The notes: generated from the sequence alone by a model not told the origin. A DNA stretch of 10,728 nt from Microcaldota archaeon (GCA_021850955.1 JAJZKH010000017.1:1-10728), one strand, 5' to 3'. Counted from the first letter of the stretch, positions 1 through 6,883 are shown. Translations and numbers: made by a program.

Positions 1-401
1 TATTTATAAAGTATGAGTATTTAATGATAAGCTACTATTATAAAAATAGAAAGAAAAACAGGAATGTTTAAAAATTACATTCCATCTGTTGTAACTATTA
101 AAAATGCAAACAAAGGAAAAGAAGTTTGAGGAACAGATTTACCAAGGGAGAAGATAAGCGAAAAGGGTTTACTTCATAGCCGATTTAGCAAACACCTTTG
201 TCATAACCGAAAAGTATTTAGAATAATCTTTTCTGTTAATGGTATTATTTGAAATTTTAGTGATATATGGTTCTTGGATTTTCTAACTTACATTTACACC
301 TCAAATTTTATTTTGTTATTATATGATTTACTATCTTTATGCCTCTATAAATTAATTTTCAGCTTAATTATCGGGTAACCTAAGTTTAAATTTTTGTATG
401 C
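1..401. other. Left-end region without an intact gene
   Basis: No open frame of useful length with a sensible start is visible on either strand. The stretch from about 100 to 220 is visibly richer in G+C than its AT-rich surroundings and reads as coding-like, and is described separately as a possible gene relic. A short inverted repeat (GGAATGT at 61-67, ACATTCC at 77-83, 9-base loop) lies inside it. From about 253 to 401 the DNA is AT-rich and I see nothing in it. It forms the 3' flank of the GT2 gene ending at 402. Confidence 0.5.
31..226 (+). pseudogene. Possible decayed coding sequence, family unknown
   Basis: Two overlapping plus-strand frames look protein-like but neither is intact. 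Frame 1 opens after the stop at 28-30, contains an ATG at 64, and is interrupted by TGA at 127-129; beyond it the frame stays open to a TGA at 250-252. Frame 2 starts with ATG at 104, is interrupted by TAA at 155-157, then continues through residues including YFIADLANTFVITEKYLE to a TAA at 224-226. The composition is richer in G+C than neighbouring intergenic DNA. A gene that has lost its frame is a reasonable reading, but I do not recognise the family. Chance open frames remain possible. Confidence 0.22.
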
Positions 402-1376
402 TTAACTTGTATTTGCTTTAAAATGAGCTATCCTTCTTTTTATAATATTTTTATCAGCGTTTTTGTGGTATAAACTTAGCAGGCTTTTAGAGTTATGTGT
501 TATTAACTTTGTTTGATTTAATCCGATATGGCATAAAGTATAAACTGTTTTTATTATGTCCTTAGAACTTATCCCATAGTTAACTTCTCCTACCCAATAT
601 TTATTTTTTATTCCTAGCCCTTTAGGACTTATAAAAAGTAAATGGTTATTAAATAAGTCTATATTATTGTATTTTTTAGAGTGCCTAAATTTTTTTGGAT
701 TTATAATTTTACAAAAAAAGTATAACAATATAATTTTTATTTTATTATGGTTTTTACGGCGATTTATAAGATCTAATAAATTTAAACCTCCTCCACTTAT
801 CATGTCTGCATAGTTTTTAAGTTGCCTTTTAATATAACTATACCCATTAGCGTATCTCTTTTCTCTATTTTTTTTTGTTTCATTTTCAAAAAATGCACAA
901 GGTATAGAATAAACCTTTACACCCTCTGAAATTGCATTTGCACTAAGTTCCAAATCTTCAGCATAATTTAGATTTTTCCAGTTTCCAATAGTTTTCATAG
1001 TCTGCCTTCTCATCATAAACATCGGGTAAATCTCATTTGGCTTTATCCTTTTATAGTTATAGACTATGTTTTTGAATGGTTCTAAATAAACAGTATCAAA
1101 GTCAATCATCAATACATACTTGCCTTTAGTGTTGTCAAAAGCAATAGCTCTGCCTTTACCTCTGGTGCATTTTTCCTGTATTATCGTTATGTTTGGGTAT
1201 CTTTTTTGGTATCCCTTTAGTATCTCGTAAGTTCCATCAGTAGAGTAGTTATCAACAATAACCATTTCGAATTTTTCCCTGAAATCAGGCAGTTTACTTA
1301 TCACAGATTCAATGGATTTCCTTATGATATTTGCGTTGTTGAAAACAGTCCCGTATATGCTTATTAAAGGTTTCAT
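402..1376 (-). CDS. GT2-family glycosyltransferase
   Basis: This 324-residue protein should transfer a sugar from a nucleotide-sugar donor to a lipid-linked or protein-linked glycan on the cytoplasmic side. The GT-A fold of family GT2 is visible. The N-terminal strand is followed by VIVDNYSTDGT (39-49), a nucleotide-binding signature. GKGRAIAF (73-80), a DXD-type metal site DFDT (92-95) and the catalytic-base region AED (139-141) come next. The segment RYANGYSY (174-181) resembles the conserved stretch that often closes the GT2 catalytic domain. The last 130 residues are basic and not recognisable; a hydrophobic patch near 213-225 may contact the membrane. The ATG at 1376 is supported by a TATA-like box 26 bp upstream. 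The 3' half of the gene is far more AT-rich than the 5' half (60-base line 661-720 is 17% G+C; 1141-1200 is 40%). Substrates cannot be predicted. Confidence 0.88.
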   Translation of the reverse strand: MKPLISIYGTVFNNANIIRKSIESVISKLPDFREKFEMVIVDNYSTDGTYEILKGYQKRYPNITIIQEKCTRGKGRAIAFDNTKGKYVLMIDFDTVYLEPFKNIVYNYKRIKPNEIYPMFMMRRQTMKTIGNWKNLNYAEDLELSANAISEGVKVYSIPCAFFENETKKNREKRYANGYSYIKRQLKNYADMISGGGLNLLDLINRRKNHNKIKIILLYFFCKIINPKKFRHSKKYNNIDLFNNHLLFISPKGLGIKNKYWVGEVNYGISSKDIIKTVYTLCHIGLNQTKLITHNSKSLLSLYHKNADKNIIKRRIAHFKANTS

Positions 1377-1397
1377 ATTTACTGTAGGTGTAATGCG

Positions 1398-1405
1398 TTT
1401 ATTAA
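1398..1405 (-). promoter_or_regulatory. TATA-like box for the GT2 gene
   Basis: On the minus strand this reads TTAATAAA, preceded by an A-rich element that could serve as BRE. Its centre is about 26 bp from the ATG at 1376, the spacing expected if transcription starts at the start codon. No Shine-Dalgarno sequence lies between. Confidence 0.4.
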
Positions 1406-1542
1406 TTTTATTCTATCAACAAGTTTAGTTTTAGAGGTATTCAAACAAGAATATTGATTATTTCTTAATTTTGTATAGCTTTACAGTACAACTTAATCAT
1501 TTTTTAAACAGCTTTCGAATGGGTATGAAATTATCTCTTACA

Positions 1543-1566
1543 TTTGAATAGCTTGAATTATTCAAA
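1543..1566. repeat. AT-rich inverted repeat at the FkbM gene end
   Basis: TTTGAATA at 1543-1550 is matched by its exact reverse complement at 1559-1566, with an 8-base loop. The arm overlaps the stop codon of the FkbM gene (1558-1560). It could form a small RNA hairpin at the 3' end of that mRNA. No T-run follows on the minus strand, so calling it a terminator is not justified. Confidence 0.3.
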
Positions 1567-2355
1567 GAATAAATTTGTCACCTTGTCAAACTTACTCTTT
1601 GCATTGTAAACTAAACGGCCCTCATGCTTTAATCTATAATCAAATCTCGAAAGAAGTTCTTTTGTCTTTTTCTCCAATTCTTTGCTATGCGTCTCTATAA
1701 TAATTTTAGGATGGTACTTTTTAATCGTTTCAATTGCTCCTTCCAGAACGTCTAATTCAAACCCTTCAACGTCTATTTTCATTAGATCCGGCTTAATCTT
1801 GTAGCTGTCGAGTGTCCTGAATTCCACTTCTATTCTATTACCTTCACCGAAGTTATTGGCCATCTCTCCGCTGTAACTTAAAATTTCAGTTTTGTCTTTG
1901 TTTCCAAGCGCCACATTAAAGGCTTGTATTTGCCGTTCATTTAACCCATTGAGCTTTATGTTCTCCGTTATTTCCTTGAAGTTTTCAGGCAGTGGCTCAA
2001 AGGTATAAACTTTAGCTTTGTAGACCTTGCTGCACAGTATAGCGTAATCTCCGTACTGTGCTCCAATATCTACCACAACTTGTCCTTCTTTAGGTATAAA
2101 ATCGCTGTAAATTGAGTAAATATTATCTGTAAAGATTTCATCAACATCGCTATTTTCTGTAAATTCTAGGTTGTATCTCTGCTTTGCATAGTATCTTCCA
2201 CGCTTCTTAAGAATCCTTTTTCCTGCCTTTATTCTTTCCTCTCTTTTGAATAGCAGGATAGAGTCATAGGCCAAAAGCTCTTTTAAAGGCACCCCCATCT
2301 TCTTGCGATTTCTATATAAGCTTATTCTTCTTTTTGCTGCTTTTTTAAGATCCAT
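1558..2355 (-). CDS. FkbM-family SAM-dependent methyltransferase
   Basis: This 265-residue protein is a Rossmann-fold methyltransferase of the FkbM family (named for an enzyme of FK506 biosynthesis), members of which O-methylate sugars and other small acceptors. The SAM-binding motif I is VVVDIGAQYGDYAI (93-106). An acidic FEPLPENF follows at 119-126, and the family hallmark LMKIDVEGFELDVLEGA lies at 191-207, with PKIIIETH (216-223) after it. The first 65 or so residues are strongly basic, with a run of Lys and Arg. In a glycan cluster the likely job is methylating a hydroxyl of a glycan sugar, which is inference. The nearest genes are 181 bp downstream and 284 bp upstream, so it is probably transcribed alone. 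A sampled line (2041-2100) is 40% G+C, above the flanking glycosyltransferase genes. Confidence 0.88.
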   Translation of the reverse strand: MDLKKAAKRRISLYRNRKKMGVPLKELLAYDSILLFKREERIKAGKRILKKRGRYYAKQRYNLEFTENSDVDEIFTDNIYSIYSDFIPKEGQVVVDIGAQYGDYAILCSKVYKAKVYTFEPLPENFKEITENIKLNGLNERQIQAFNVALGNKDKTEILSYSGEMANNFGEGNRIEVEFRTLDSYKIKPDLMKIDVEGFELDVLEGAIETIKKYHPKIIIETHSKELEKKTKELLSRFDYRLKHEGRLVYNAKSKFDKVTNLFFE

Positions 2356-2390
2356 AATTAATGTCTATTTAAAATCTAAGCAAATTAAGC

Positions 2391-2398
2391 TTATAAAG
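2391..2398 (-). promoter_or_regulatory. Possible TATA-like box for the FkbM gene
   Basis: On the minus strand this reads CTTTATAA, about 39 bp before the ATG at 2355. The predicted transcription start would give a leader of roughly 13 bases without a Shine-Dalgarno sequence. A second AT-rich element (2366-2375) is too close to the ATG to serve a normal leader. Confidence 0.25.
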
Positions 2399-2543
2399 TA
2401 AATGTATTCTTAAGTATTTAATTTAACTTTTCCAATAATATCCATTATGTTTTATTTTTAATTACCTACTAATTTTAGTGTCTTAAAATTTTAATGCAAT
2501 TATTTTATACGGATTTCTGCTTAAGACATTATTACGGCAGATT

Positions 2544-2597
2544 TTAAAGCTTCTTATAGGAATTCTTTCTTGTTATAACAGTATTATTTAGGTACAT
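2544..2597 (-). CDS. Possible leaderless 17-codon micro-ORF
   Basis: An ATG at 2597 opens a frame encoding MYLNNTVITRKNSYKKL, ending in TAA at 2544-2546. Its only support is position: the start lies about 30 bp from the centre of the TATA-like box at 2623-2630, close to the spacing seen at other genes here. That box matches the one in front of gmd. The peptide resembles nothing I know. It may be a relic of a gene that once followed this promoter copy, a small peptide, or chance. Confidence 0.15.
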   Translation of the reverse strand: MYLNNTVITRKNSYKKL

Positions 2598-2622
2598 TAA
2601 TTTTTATATCTATATAATCTTC

Positions 2623-2630
2623 TTTAAATA
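2623..2630 (-). promoter_or_regulatory. TATA-like box in duplicated flank, no clear gene behind it
   Basis: On the minus strand this reads TATTTAAA, in the same relative place as the box that serves gmd (4735-4742). The surrounding 20 or so bases also match between the two sites, with two small indels. Downstream there is only the 17-codon frame at 2544-2597, and the FkbM gene is more than 240 bp away. Confidence 0.35.
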
Positions 2631-2639
2631 CTTTTACCT

Positions 2640-3686
2640 TTATTCAAATACCTTTTTATACACTTCAATAATTTTAGGTACAACCTTATCGGCTCTACAT
2701 TCCTCAGCATCCAAATAAGCTTTTTCAACGTCTACTTTTTCCCATGATCTATTTTTTATAATCTCTAATAAGTTATCATCCTTCCACAGCAATGTGTTCC
2801 TTTTCACTAATTGCGGGATATCTCCATCATAGCATAATACAGGTACTTTACATGCCTTTGCTTGTATTATTGGTAGACCAAATCCTTCAATTGTTGATGT
2901 GGATAGATATGCGTCGAACTTGGATAGGGTGTCTACGAGTTTATTTTCTGGCAAAAATCCAAAGTACTTGATGTTTGTGTCCTTAATTAAATTTTGAAAA
3001 GGAAAACCTTTACCGTATATATGAAATTCTATATCATTATTTTTGAATTTTTTAAAATGTTCTATAAAAAGTTTTAATTTAGGTGTTTTATTAAATCCCT
3101 GTCCATTAATGTACCCTATAATTCGTTTTTTTGATTTATTTGTATATGTTCCCGTTACAAAGAATTTTTCAGGTATTATGTATGGAACTATCCCTATATT
3201 ATCTCCACTAACCCCAAAATGCTTTATTATTTTTTCCTTAGTGGTCTCTCCAGAAGTTATTACGTAATCATAATTTTTAGGATTATGGTCTCTACTTAAT
3301 CTTTTTTTAAGATATTTTGTTGCAACTCTATTTGTAATAAAATTCTTAGTTCTGTTAATATTAAAATTTGGTTCTAGATAATATAAATCATGAATAGTTA
3401 CGATTTTTTTCCTTGCTAAATTCAAAAAAAACGGCGGTATTACCCCTGGGTATAATATGTGTACATTCTTATTTCTTATTGCGTTTTTATTTTGTATAAA
3501 ATATAAATATCTGTTTAAGGTCCCAAACCCTATATATGAACTTTTTATCGCTTTTTTTATTGCTAAATCTATTTTTTCAATTTTAATTTTATCACTTTTG
3601 TTTAATCCTTCAAATAGTAATAGGCTACATCGGGGCCAACTTAATCCGATATCATTAAACCCATTCCCAATCAAAGTTACATCCAT
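2640..3686 (-). CDS. GT4-family glycosyltransferase, EX7Q variant (copy 1)
   Basis: This 348-residue protein is a GT-B-fold retaining glycosyltransferase of family GT4. The N-terminal acceptor domain includes TIHDLYY (97-103), a common GT4 motif. The C-terminal donor domain begins near RIIGYINGQ (188-196) and contains YGKGFPF (224-230) and IEGFGLPIIQAKACKVPVL (266-284). In the normal EX7E motif the second acid would be at 275, but here it is Gln (E267, Q275). The gene starts 7 bp after the gmd stop codon, so both are probably on one transcript. The last 92 residues differ at only 8 positions from the gene at 4754-5794, while the N-terminal 90 are hardly alignable. Sharing the donor half suggests the same nucleotide-sugar donor with different acceptors, which is inference. 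Whether the Gln enzyme is active is open. Confidence 0.85.
   Translation of the reverse strand: MDVTLIGNGFNDIGLSWPRCSLLLFEGLNKSDKIKIEKIDLAIKKAIKSSYIGFGTLNRYLYFIQNKNAIRNKNVHILYPGVIPPFFLNLARKKIVTIHDLYYLEPNFNINRTKNFITNRVATKYLKKRLSRDHNPKNYDYVITSGETTKEKIIKHFGVSGDNIGIVPYIIPEKFFVTGTYTNKSKKRIIGYINGQGFNKTPKLKLFIEHFKKFKNNDIEFHIYGKGFPFQNLIKDTNIKYFGFLPENKLVDTLSKFDAYLSTSTIEGFGLPIIQAKACKVPVLCYDGDIPQLVKRNTLLWKDDNLLEIIKNRSWEKVDVEKAYLDAEECRADKVVPKIIEVYKKVFE
2642..2809 (-). repeat. Direct repeat copy 1 (3' end of GT4 gene)
   Basis: This 168-bp block aligns without gaps to 4756-4923 with seven mismatches (at 2673, 2747, 2748, 2767, 2775, 2781 and 2805). A perfect run of 73 bp covers 2674-2746. Beyond 2809 the identity falls to roughly 80% over the next 60 bp and lower further on. 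Both copies are the 3' ends of GT4 genes in the same orientation. Confidence 0.93.
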
Positions 3687-3693
3687 AGTTTTA

Positions 3694-4713
3694 TTATAAA
3701 CTGTAAATCAAATCATTTTCTACCATTATTTTAACCAAATCCTCAAATTTAGTTTTTGGTTTCCACCCAAGCACTCTTTTTGCTTTTGAATAGTCACCTA
3801 AGAAGTTTTCTGCTTTAATTGGTCTAAAAAATTCCTTGCTGACTTTTACTAATATTTTGTTGCTGCCTTTTTCTTTTCCTACTTCGTTTATTCCTTTTCC
3901 TTCCCAATTTATTTCTTTGTTTATGCATTTGAATGATTCCTCTACAAATTCTCTTACAGTGTGCTGTTTTCCAGTGGCTAAGACAAAATCATCTGCTTTT
4001 TTCTGTTGAAGCATTAAATGCATGCCATCAACAAAATCTTTTGCATACCCCCAATCCTTTCTTGAATTTAAGTTTCCTAATACTAGTGGTTCTTTATCTC
4101 CTTTACTTATTTTAGCTACTTTCATTGATATTTTTCTAGTCACGAATTCTGGTCCACGCACTTCTGATTCGTGGTTAAATAAAATACCATTGCAGAAGAA
4201 TAAGTTATAGGCTTCTCTATAAGATTTAGCAGTCCAATAGCCAGCCAATTTTGATATTGCATACGGGCTATTAGGCATAAATGGAGTTTCTTCATTTTGC
4301 GGAGCGGTTGTTACTTTTCCAAAAAGTTCCGATGTAGCCGCAAAGTATAATCTTGTATTTTTAGACTTCTCTTTTACAGCATTTAATATATTCAAAGTAC
4401 CCATTATGTTGTTGTGGTAGGTAAATGTAGGGTTTTCGAAGCTGTACCCAACAAATGACTGCGCAGCTAGATGATAAACCTCATCAGGTTTTATTTTTTC
4501 TATAGTACTAACTATAAAGTTGTTATCTGTTATATCCCCATAGTAAATTTTTATTTGTTTTCTTTCTTCAGGATCAAGTTTCTCTAATGTACCTTGGCGC
4601 ATACTGCTATTACGTCTAATTATCCCAGAAACTTCGTATCCCTTTGATAATAACAATTTTGATAGAAAGTATCCATCCTGACCCGTTATCCCAGTTATTA
4701 AAGCTTTTTTCAT
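3694..4713 (-). CDS. gmd: GDP-mannose 4,6-dehydratase
   Basis: This 339-residue enzyme converts GDP-D-mannose to GDP-4-keto-6-deoxy-D-mannose, the branch point to GDP-rhamnose, GDP-fucose and GDP-perosamine. It belongs to the extended short-chain dehydrogenase family. TGITGQDG (7-14) is the NADP-binding loop, and HLAAQSFVGYSFENP (81-95) is typical of GMD. The catalytic residues are visible as T127, E129 and the pair Y151/K155 in YAISK. NSRKDWGYAKDFVDGM (216-231) is another GMD signature. The usual HESPxRG stretch reads HESEVRG here (181-187). Length is normal for the family. The ATG at 4713 has a TATA-like box 26 bp upstream. The gene sits between the two twin GT4 genes, suggesting that they use a deoxysugar made from its product. 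No reductase or aminotransferase that would complete the donor is in the window. Confidence 0.93.
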   Translation of the reverse strand: MKKALITGITGQDGYFLSKLLLSKGYEVSGIIRRNSSMRQGTLEKLDPEERKQIKIYYGDITDNNFIVSTIEKIKPDEVYHLAAQSFVGYSFENPTFTYHNNIMGTLNILNAVKEKSKNTRLYFAATSELFGKVTTAPQNEETPFMPNSPYAISKLAGYWTAKSYREAYNLFFCNGILFNHESEVRGPEFVTRKISMKVAKISKGDKEPLVLGNLNSRKDWGYAKDFVDGMHLMLQQKKADDFVLATGKQHTVREFVEESFKCINKEINWEGKGINEVGKEKGSNKILVKVSKEFFRPIKAENFLGDYSKAKRVLGWKPKTKFEDLVKIMVENDLIYSL

Positions 4714-4734
4714 ATATCACTTACAAAATCTTTT

Positions 4735-4742
4735 TTTAAATA
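4735..4742 (-). promoter_or_regulatory. TATA-like box for gmd
   Basis: On the minus strand this reads TATTTAAA, centred about 26 bp before the ATG at 4713, which predicts a leaderless gmd mRNA. It lies in the 40-bp gap after the preceding GT4 gene. The same element occurs at 2623-2630 behind the twin GT4 gene. Confidence 0.5.
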
Positions 4743-4753
4743 CCTTTTATAGC

Positions 4754-5794
4754 TCATTCAAATACCTTTTTATACACTTCAATAATCTTAGGTACAACCT
4801 TATCGGCTCTACATTCCTCAGCATCCAAATAAGCTTTTTCAACGTCTACTTTTTCCCATGCCCTATTTTTTATAATCTCTGATAAGTTGTCATCATTCCA
4901 CAGCAATGTGTTCCTTTTTACTATTTCTGGTATTTCTCCGTCGTAGCATAACACTGGTACTTTGCATGCTTTGGCCTGTATTATAGGCAATCCAAATCCC
5001 TCAACAGTAGAAGTAGATAGATAAACATCAAATGAATTATAAGTTTCTACAATTTTTTCTTCAGGCAAAAATCCAAGATACTTTATTCTTTGGTCGTCTT
5101 TTATCAAATCATTAAAGGGAAATCCTTTACCATATATTTGAAATTCTAGAGAATTATCCTCCATTTCTTTAAATATTTTAATGAATTTCCTTAGCTTGTC
5201 TGTTTTATTTTCAGTAAAATTATTTATGAAACCTATTATTTTTTTGCCTTCTTGCTTTCTATATTTTATTGGTTGAAATTTATCGGGTATTATACTATTA
5301 CTTACTTCAATTTTGTTTTTGTCGACATCAAAGTCATTTACCAGTTTTTCTATGATTTTATTATTTATTGCAAATACAAAGTCATAACGTTTAATCCTTG
5401 TATAATCATCTTGCTGTTTTTTAATTAGCTTTTTTGCCAAAATTTTATTCAAATACGACAATTTTTTTAATGTTTCTTTTATATAGTTTTCATCAAAAAT
5501 GTAGAAATCATGGATAGTAACTATTTTATTTTTTGGTAGCTCCAAGTAGGGTTTTGGTATTACATTTGGGGCCATCGCATGTACAAGTTTGTTTTTTATT
5601 TCATTGTGTTTAAGAAGAAAAAATAGTGTATTTTTAGCTTCTCTTCCAAGTCTAATATTTTTTAATATATCATTAGTTGCTATCTTTTTTACGTCAATAC
5701 CTTTTTTAAGTAGTTCATTATATAATCTTATTGAATAGGTACTTACACCCCTGCCATTTTCCTTAAAAGTATAATTTATTAAATTTATATTCAT
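4754..5794 (-). CDS. GT4-family glycosyltransferase, EX7Q variant (copy 2)
   Basis: This 346-residue GT-B glycosyltransferase is the twin of the gene at 2640-3686. The N-terminal domain has a glycine-rich loop, ENGRGVSTYS (12-21), of the kind that lines the GT4 active-site cleft; copy 1 lacks it in this form. TIHDFYIF (93-100) follows. The donor domain has IIGFINNF (186-193), YGKGFPF (221-227) and VEGFGLPIIQAKACKVPVL (264-282), with E265 present and Gln at 273 in place of the second Glu of EX7E. The last 92 residues match copy 1 at 84 positions. The upstream gene ends 32 bp away and gmd begins 40 bp downstream, so cotranscription is plausible alongside its own weak promoter. The likely role is adding a sugar to the glycan with the same donor as copy 1, which is inference. 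Confidence 0.86.
   Translation of the reverse strand: MNINLINYTFKENGRGVSTYSIRLYNELLKKGIDVKKIATNDILKNIRLGREAKNTLFFLLKHNEIKNKLVHAMAPNVIPKPYLELPKNKIVTIHDFYIFDENYIKETLKKLSYLNKILAKKLIKKQQDDYTRIKRYDFVFAINNKIIEKLVNDFDVDKNKIEVSNSIIPDKFQPIKYRKQEGKKIIGFINNFTENKTDKLRKFIKIFKEMEDNSLEFQIYGKGFPFNDLIKDDQRIKYLGFLPEEKIVETYNSFDVYLSTSTVEGFGLPIIQAKACKVPVLCYDGEIPEIVKRNTLLWNDDNLSEIIKNRAWEKVDVEKAYLDAEECRADKVVPKIIEVYKKVFE
4756..4923 (-). repeat. Direct repeat copy 2 (3' end of GT4 gene)
   Basis: This is the partner of 2642-2809, with 161 of 168 bases identical and a perfect 73-bp run at 4788-4860. The similarity extends through the stop codon (TGA here, TAA in the other copy) and, with two small indels, past the TATA-like box in the flank. 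The two copies bracket gmd and the first GT4 gene, so recombination between them would delete about 2.1 kb. Confidence 0.93.
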
Positions 5795-5812
5795 ATTTAT
5801 AAACCAATTTAT

Positions 5813-5824
5813 AATTATTTATTA
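5813..5824 (-). promoter_or_regulatory. Possible TATA-like box for GT4 copy 2
   Basis: The minus strand reads TAATAAATAATT here, about 25 bp before the ATG at 5794 and inside the gap after the upstream GT4 gene. The spacing fits a leaderless start, but the region is so AT-rich that the exact box is uncertain. Confidence 0.3.
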
Positions 5825-5826
5825 CT

Positions 5827-6852
5827 TCAGATTTTTATTAATCCCTCCACAAAATTATCAAAATCTTTTTTGAACTTGGGCAGCACTTTATCGGGATTAC
5901 AATTTTCTGCCAAACTTTTCGCCAATTTTGATAACTCGATTTTTTTATTTTCAGGTAATTTTAAATAATACTCTATACTTTTTGCTAAACTGTCCGCATT
6001 TGTATCCACTATAAACTCTTTTCCAAGCTTTTCTACGAAGACTTTTGCACCAGTATCCTTAGACACTATTGCTGGTAATCCCCCTAGCATCGCTTCAACT
6101 ATACTAAGTCCAAAGGCTTCTCCTCTAGAAGGATGAATATAAAGTGCGGAATCTTTTATGTATGAAAATAAAGAAGGCACTGGTCCTTGGAATTTTAGAC
6201 CATCTATATTCTTATATTTTTCTATAACTTCTTTCTTTTGTTTTCCAATCACAGTTAATTTAGCGTCTTTGTATTTGCTTTTTATGATTTTAAATGCATC
6301 TATTGAAATGTCTAGTCCTTTGTACTTTACCCTTTCATTTCCTATCGTTAAAAGGTTATGCGAATTTAAATTAGGGATAGTTCCATCATTTAATTCATTG
6401 TAAATCTTTGGCAATATTGGTGTGTAAACAACCACCTTTTTTGCATTAGGCATCCATTTTGTTAATAGTTCCGCTTGCCAGTTTCCATGGCACACAAAGC
6501 CGTCAACCTGTTTTAAAAAGTAGTTTAGTGTGAGTTTTTTTATTCCTTTAGTTTCTCCGTTTAATAAACGGTAAAATATCGGCTCTCCCACGTATTTTAT
6601 TATTTTTGTTTTTCTGTTGATTATATGCAATTTTCTTGCTATAATTGGAAGGATAAAATTACCTTCTATAAGGTATCCATCATAGTTTTTGGGAAGATAA
6701 AATATAGTTAATAAGCTTTTTATTGTGTTTTTAAATGATTCGCTAAAGAAATTTGTTATCTTTACCTTTTCTTTTATTCCTAAGTAGTCAGCCAATAGTA
6801 CTGTATTTGGGTGGCCATTTACGTATATAAATGCTATCTTATCCCTATCCAT
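5827..6852 (-). CDS. GT4-family glycosyltransferase
   Basis: This 341-residue protein is a GT-B glycosyltransferase with an intact GT4 signature. NLLTIGNERVKYKGLDISI (166-184) opens the donor domain; K177 and the following GLD match the usual Arg/Lys-containing phosphate-binding segment. EAFGLSIVEAMLGGLPAIVS (245-264) is a complete EX7E motif with E245 and E253. The N-terminal domain is atypical: it lacks the TIHD motif of its neighbours and has IIKYVGEPIFYR (84-95) and GFVCHGNWQAE (118-128). It is unlike the twin GT4 genes downstream, so it should add a different residue. The ATG at 6852 is set by a TATA-like box 27 bp upstream in a 38-bp divergent promoter region. The next gene begins 32 bp after its stop, so this may be the first gene of a four-gene unit running to 2640. 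Confidence 0.86.
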   Translation of the reverse strand: MDRDKIAFIYVNGHPNTVLLADYLGIKEKVKITNFFSESFKNTIKSLLTIFYLPKNYDGYLIEGNFILPIIARKLHIINRKTKIIKYVGEPIFYRLLNGETKGIKKLTLNYFLKQVDGFVCHGNWQAELLTKWMPNAKKVVVYTPILPKIYNELNDGTIPNLNSHNLLTIGNERVKYKGLDISIDAFKIIKSKYKDAKLTVIGKQKKEVIEKYKNIDGLKFQGPVPSLFSYIKDSALYIHPSRGEAFGLSIVEAMLGGLPAIVSKDTGAKVFVEKLGKEFIVDTNADSLAKSIEYYLKLPENKKIELSKLAKSLAENCNPDKVLPKFKKDFDNFVEGLIKI

Positions 6853-6854
6853 TT

Positions 6855-6864
6855 TTTATATAAA
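6855..6864 (+). promoter_or_regulatory. TATA-like box for the plus-strand GT-A gene
   Basis: TTTATATAAA is centred about 31 bp before the ATG at 6891, predicting a leader of only a few bases. It begins 3 bp from the ATG of the divergent gene, so it also lies in that gene's transcription start region. Confidence 0.55.
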
Positions 6865-6874
6865 TCTGGGTTAC

Positions 6875-6883
6875 TTTATAAAT
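6875..6883 (-). promoter_or_regulatory. TATA-like box for the minus-strand GT4 gene
   Basis: TTTATAAAT on the plus strand (ATTTATAAA on the minus strand) is centred about 27 bp from the ATG at 6852, matching a leaderless start. It lies between the other gene's TATA box and that gene's ATG at 6891, so the two promoters are interlocked. Confidence 0.55.

Larger units (their letters stand above)
2356..2639. other. Intergenic stretch between FkbM and GT4 genes
   Basis: This 284-bp AT-rich gap has no normal-size gene. On the minus strand it holds a good TATA-like box (2623-2630), a 17-codon open frame placed as a leaderless transcript would need (2544-2597), and a possible box for the FkbM gene (2391-2398). 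The right-hand 20 or so bases match the flank after the twin gene's stop codon (near 4734-4753). Confidence 0.5.

Noticed and set aside
61..83. Inverted repeat GGAATGT/ACATTCC as an operator or terminator
   Set aside because: A 7-base stem with a 9-base loop is expected by chance in AT-rich DNA of this length, and it is not next to an intact gene or a T-run.
31..252. TGA at 127 read as tryptophan, glycine or selenocysteine in a real gene
   Set aside because: The minus-strand GT4 genes at 4754-5794 and 5827-6852 end in TGA as a normal stop, and no recoding structure is evident. A decayed frame is the simpler explanation.
2642..4923. The repeated GT4 ends as arms of an insertion sequence or transposon
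   Set aside because: The repeats are coding 3' ends in direct orientation, no transposase lies between them, and there are no terminal inverted repeats or target duplications.
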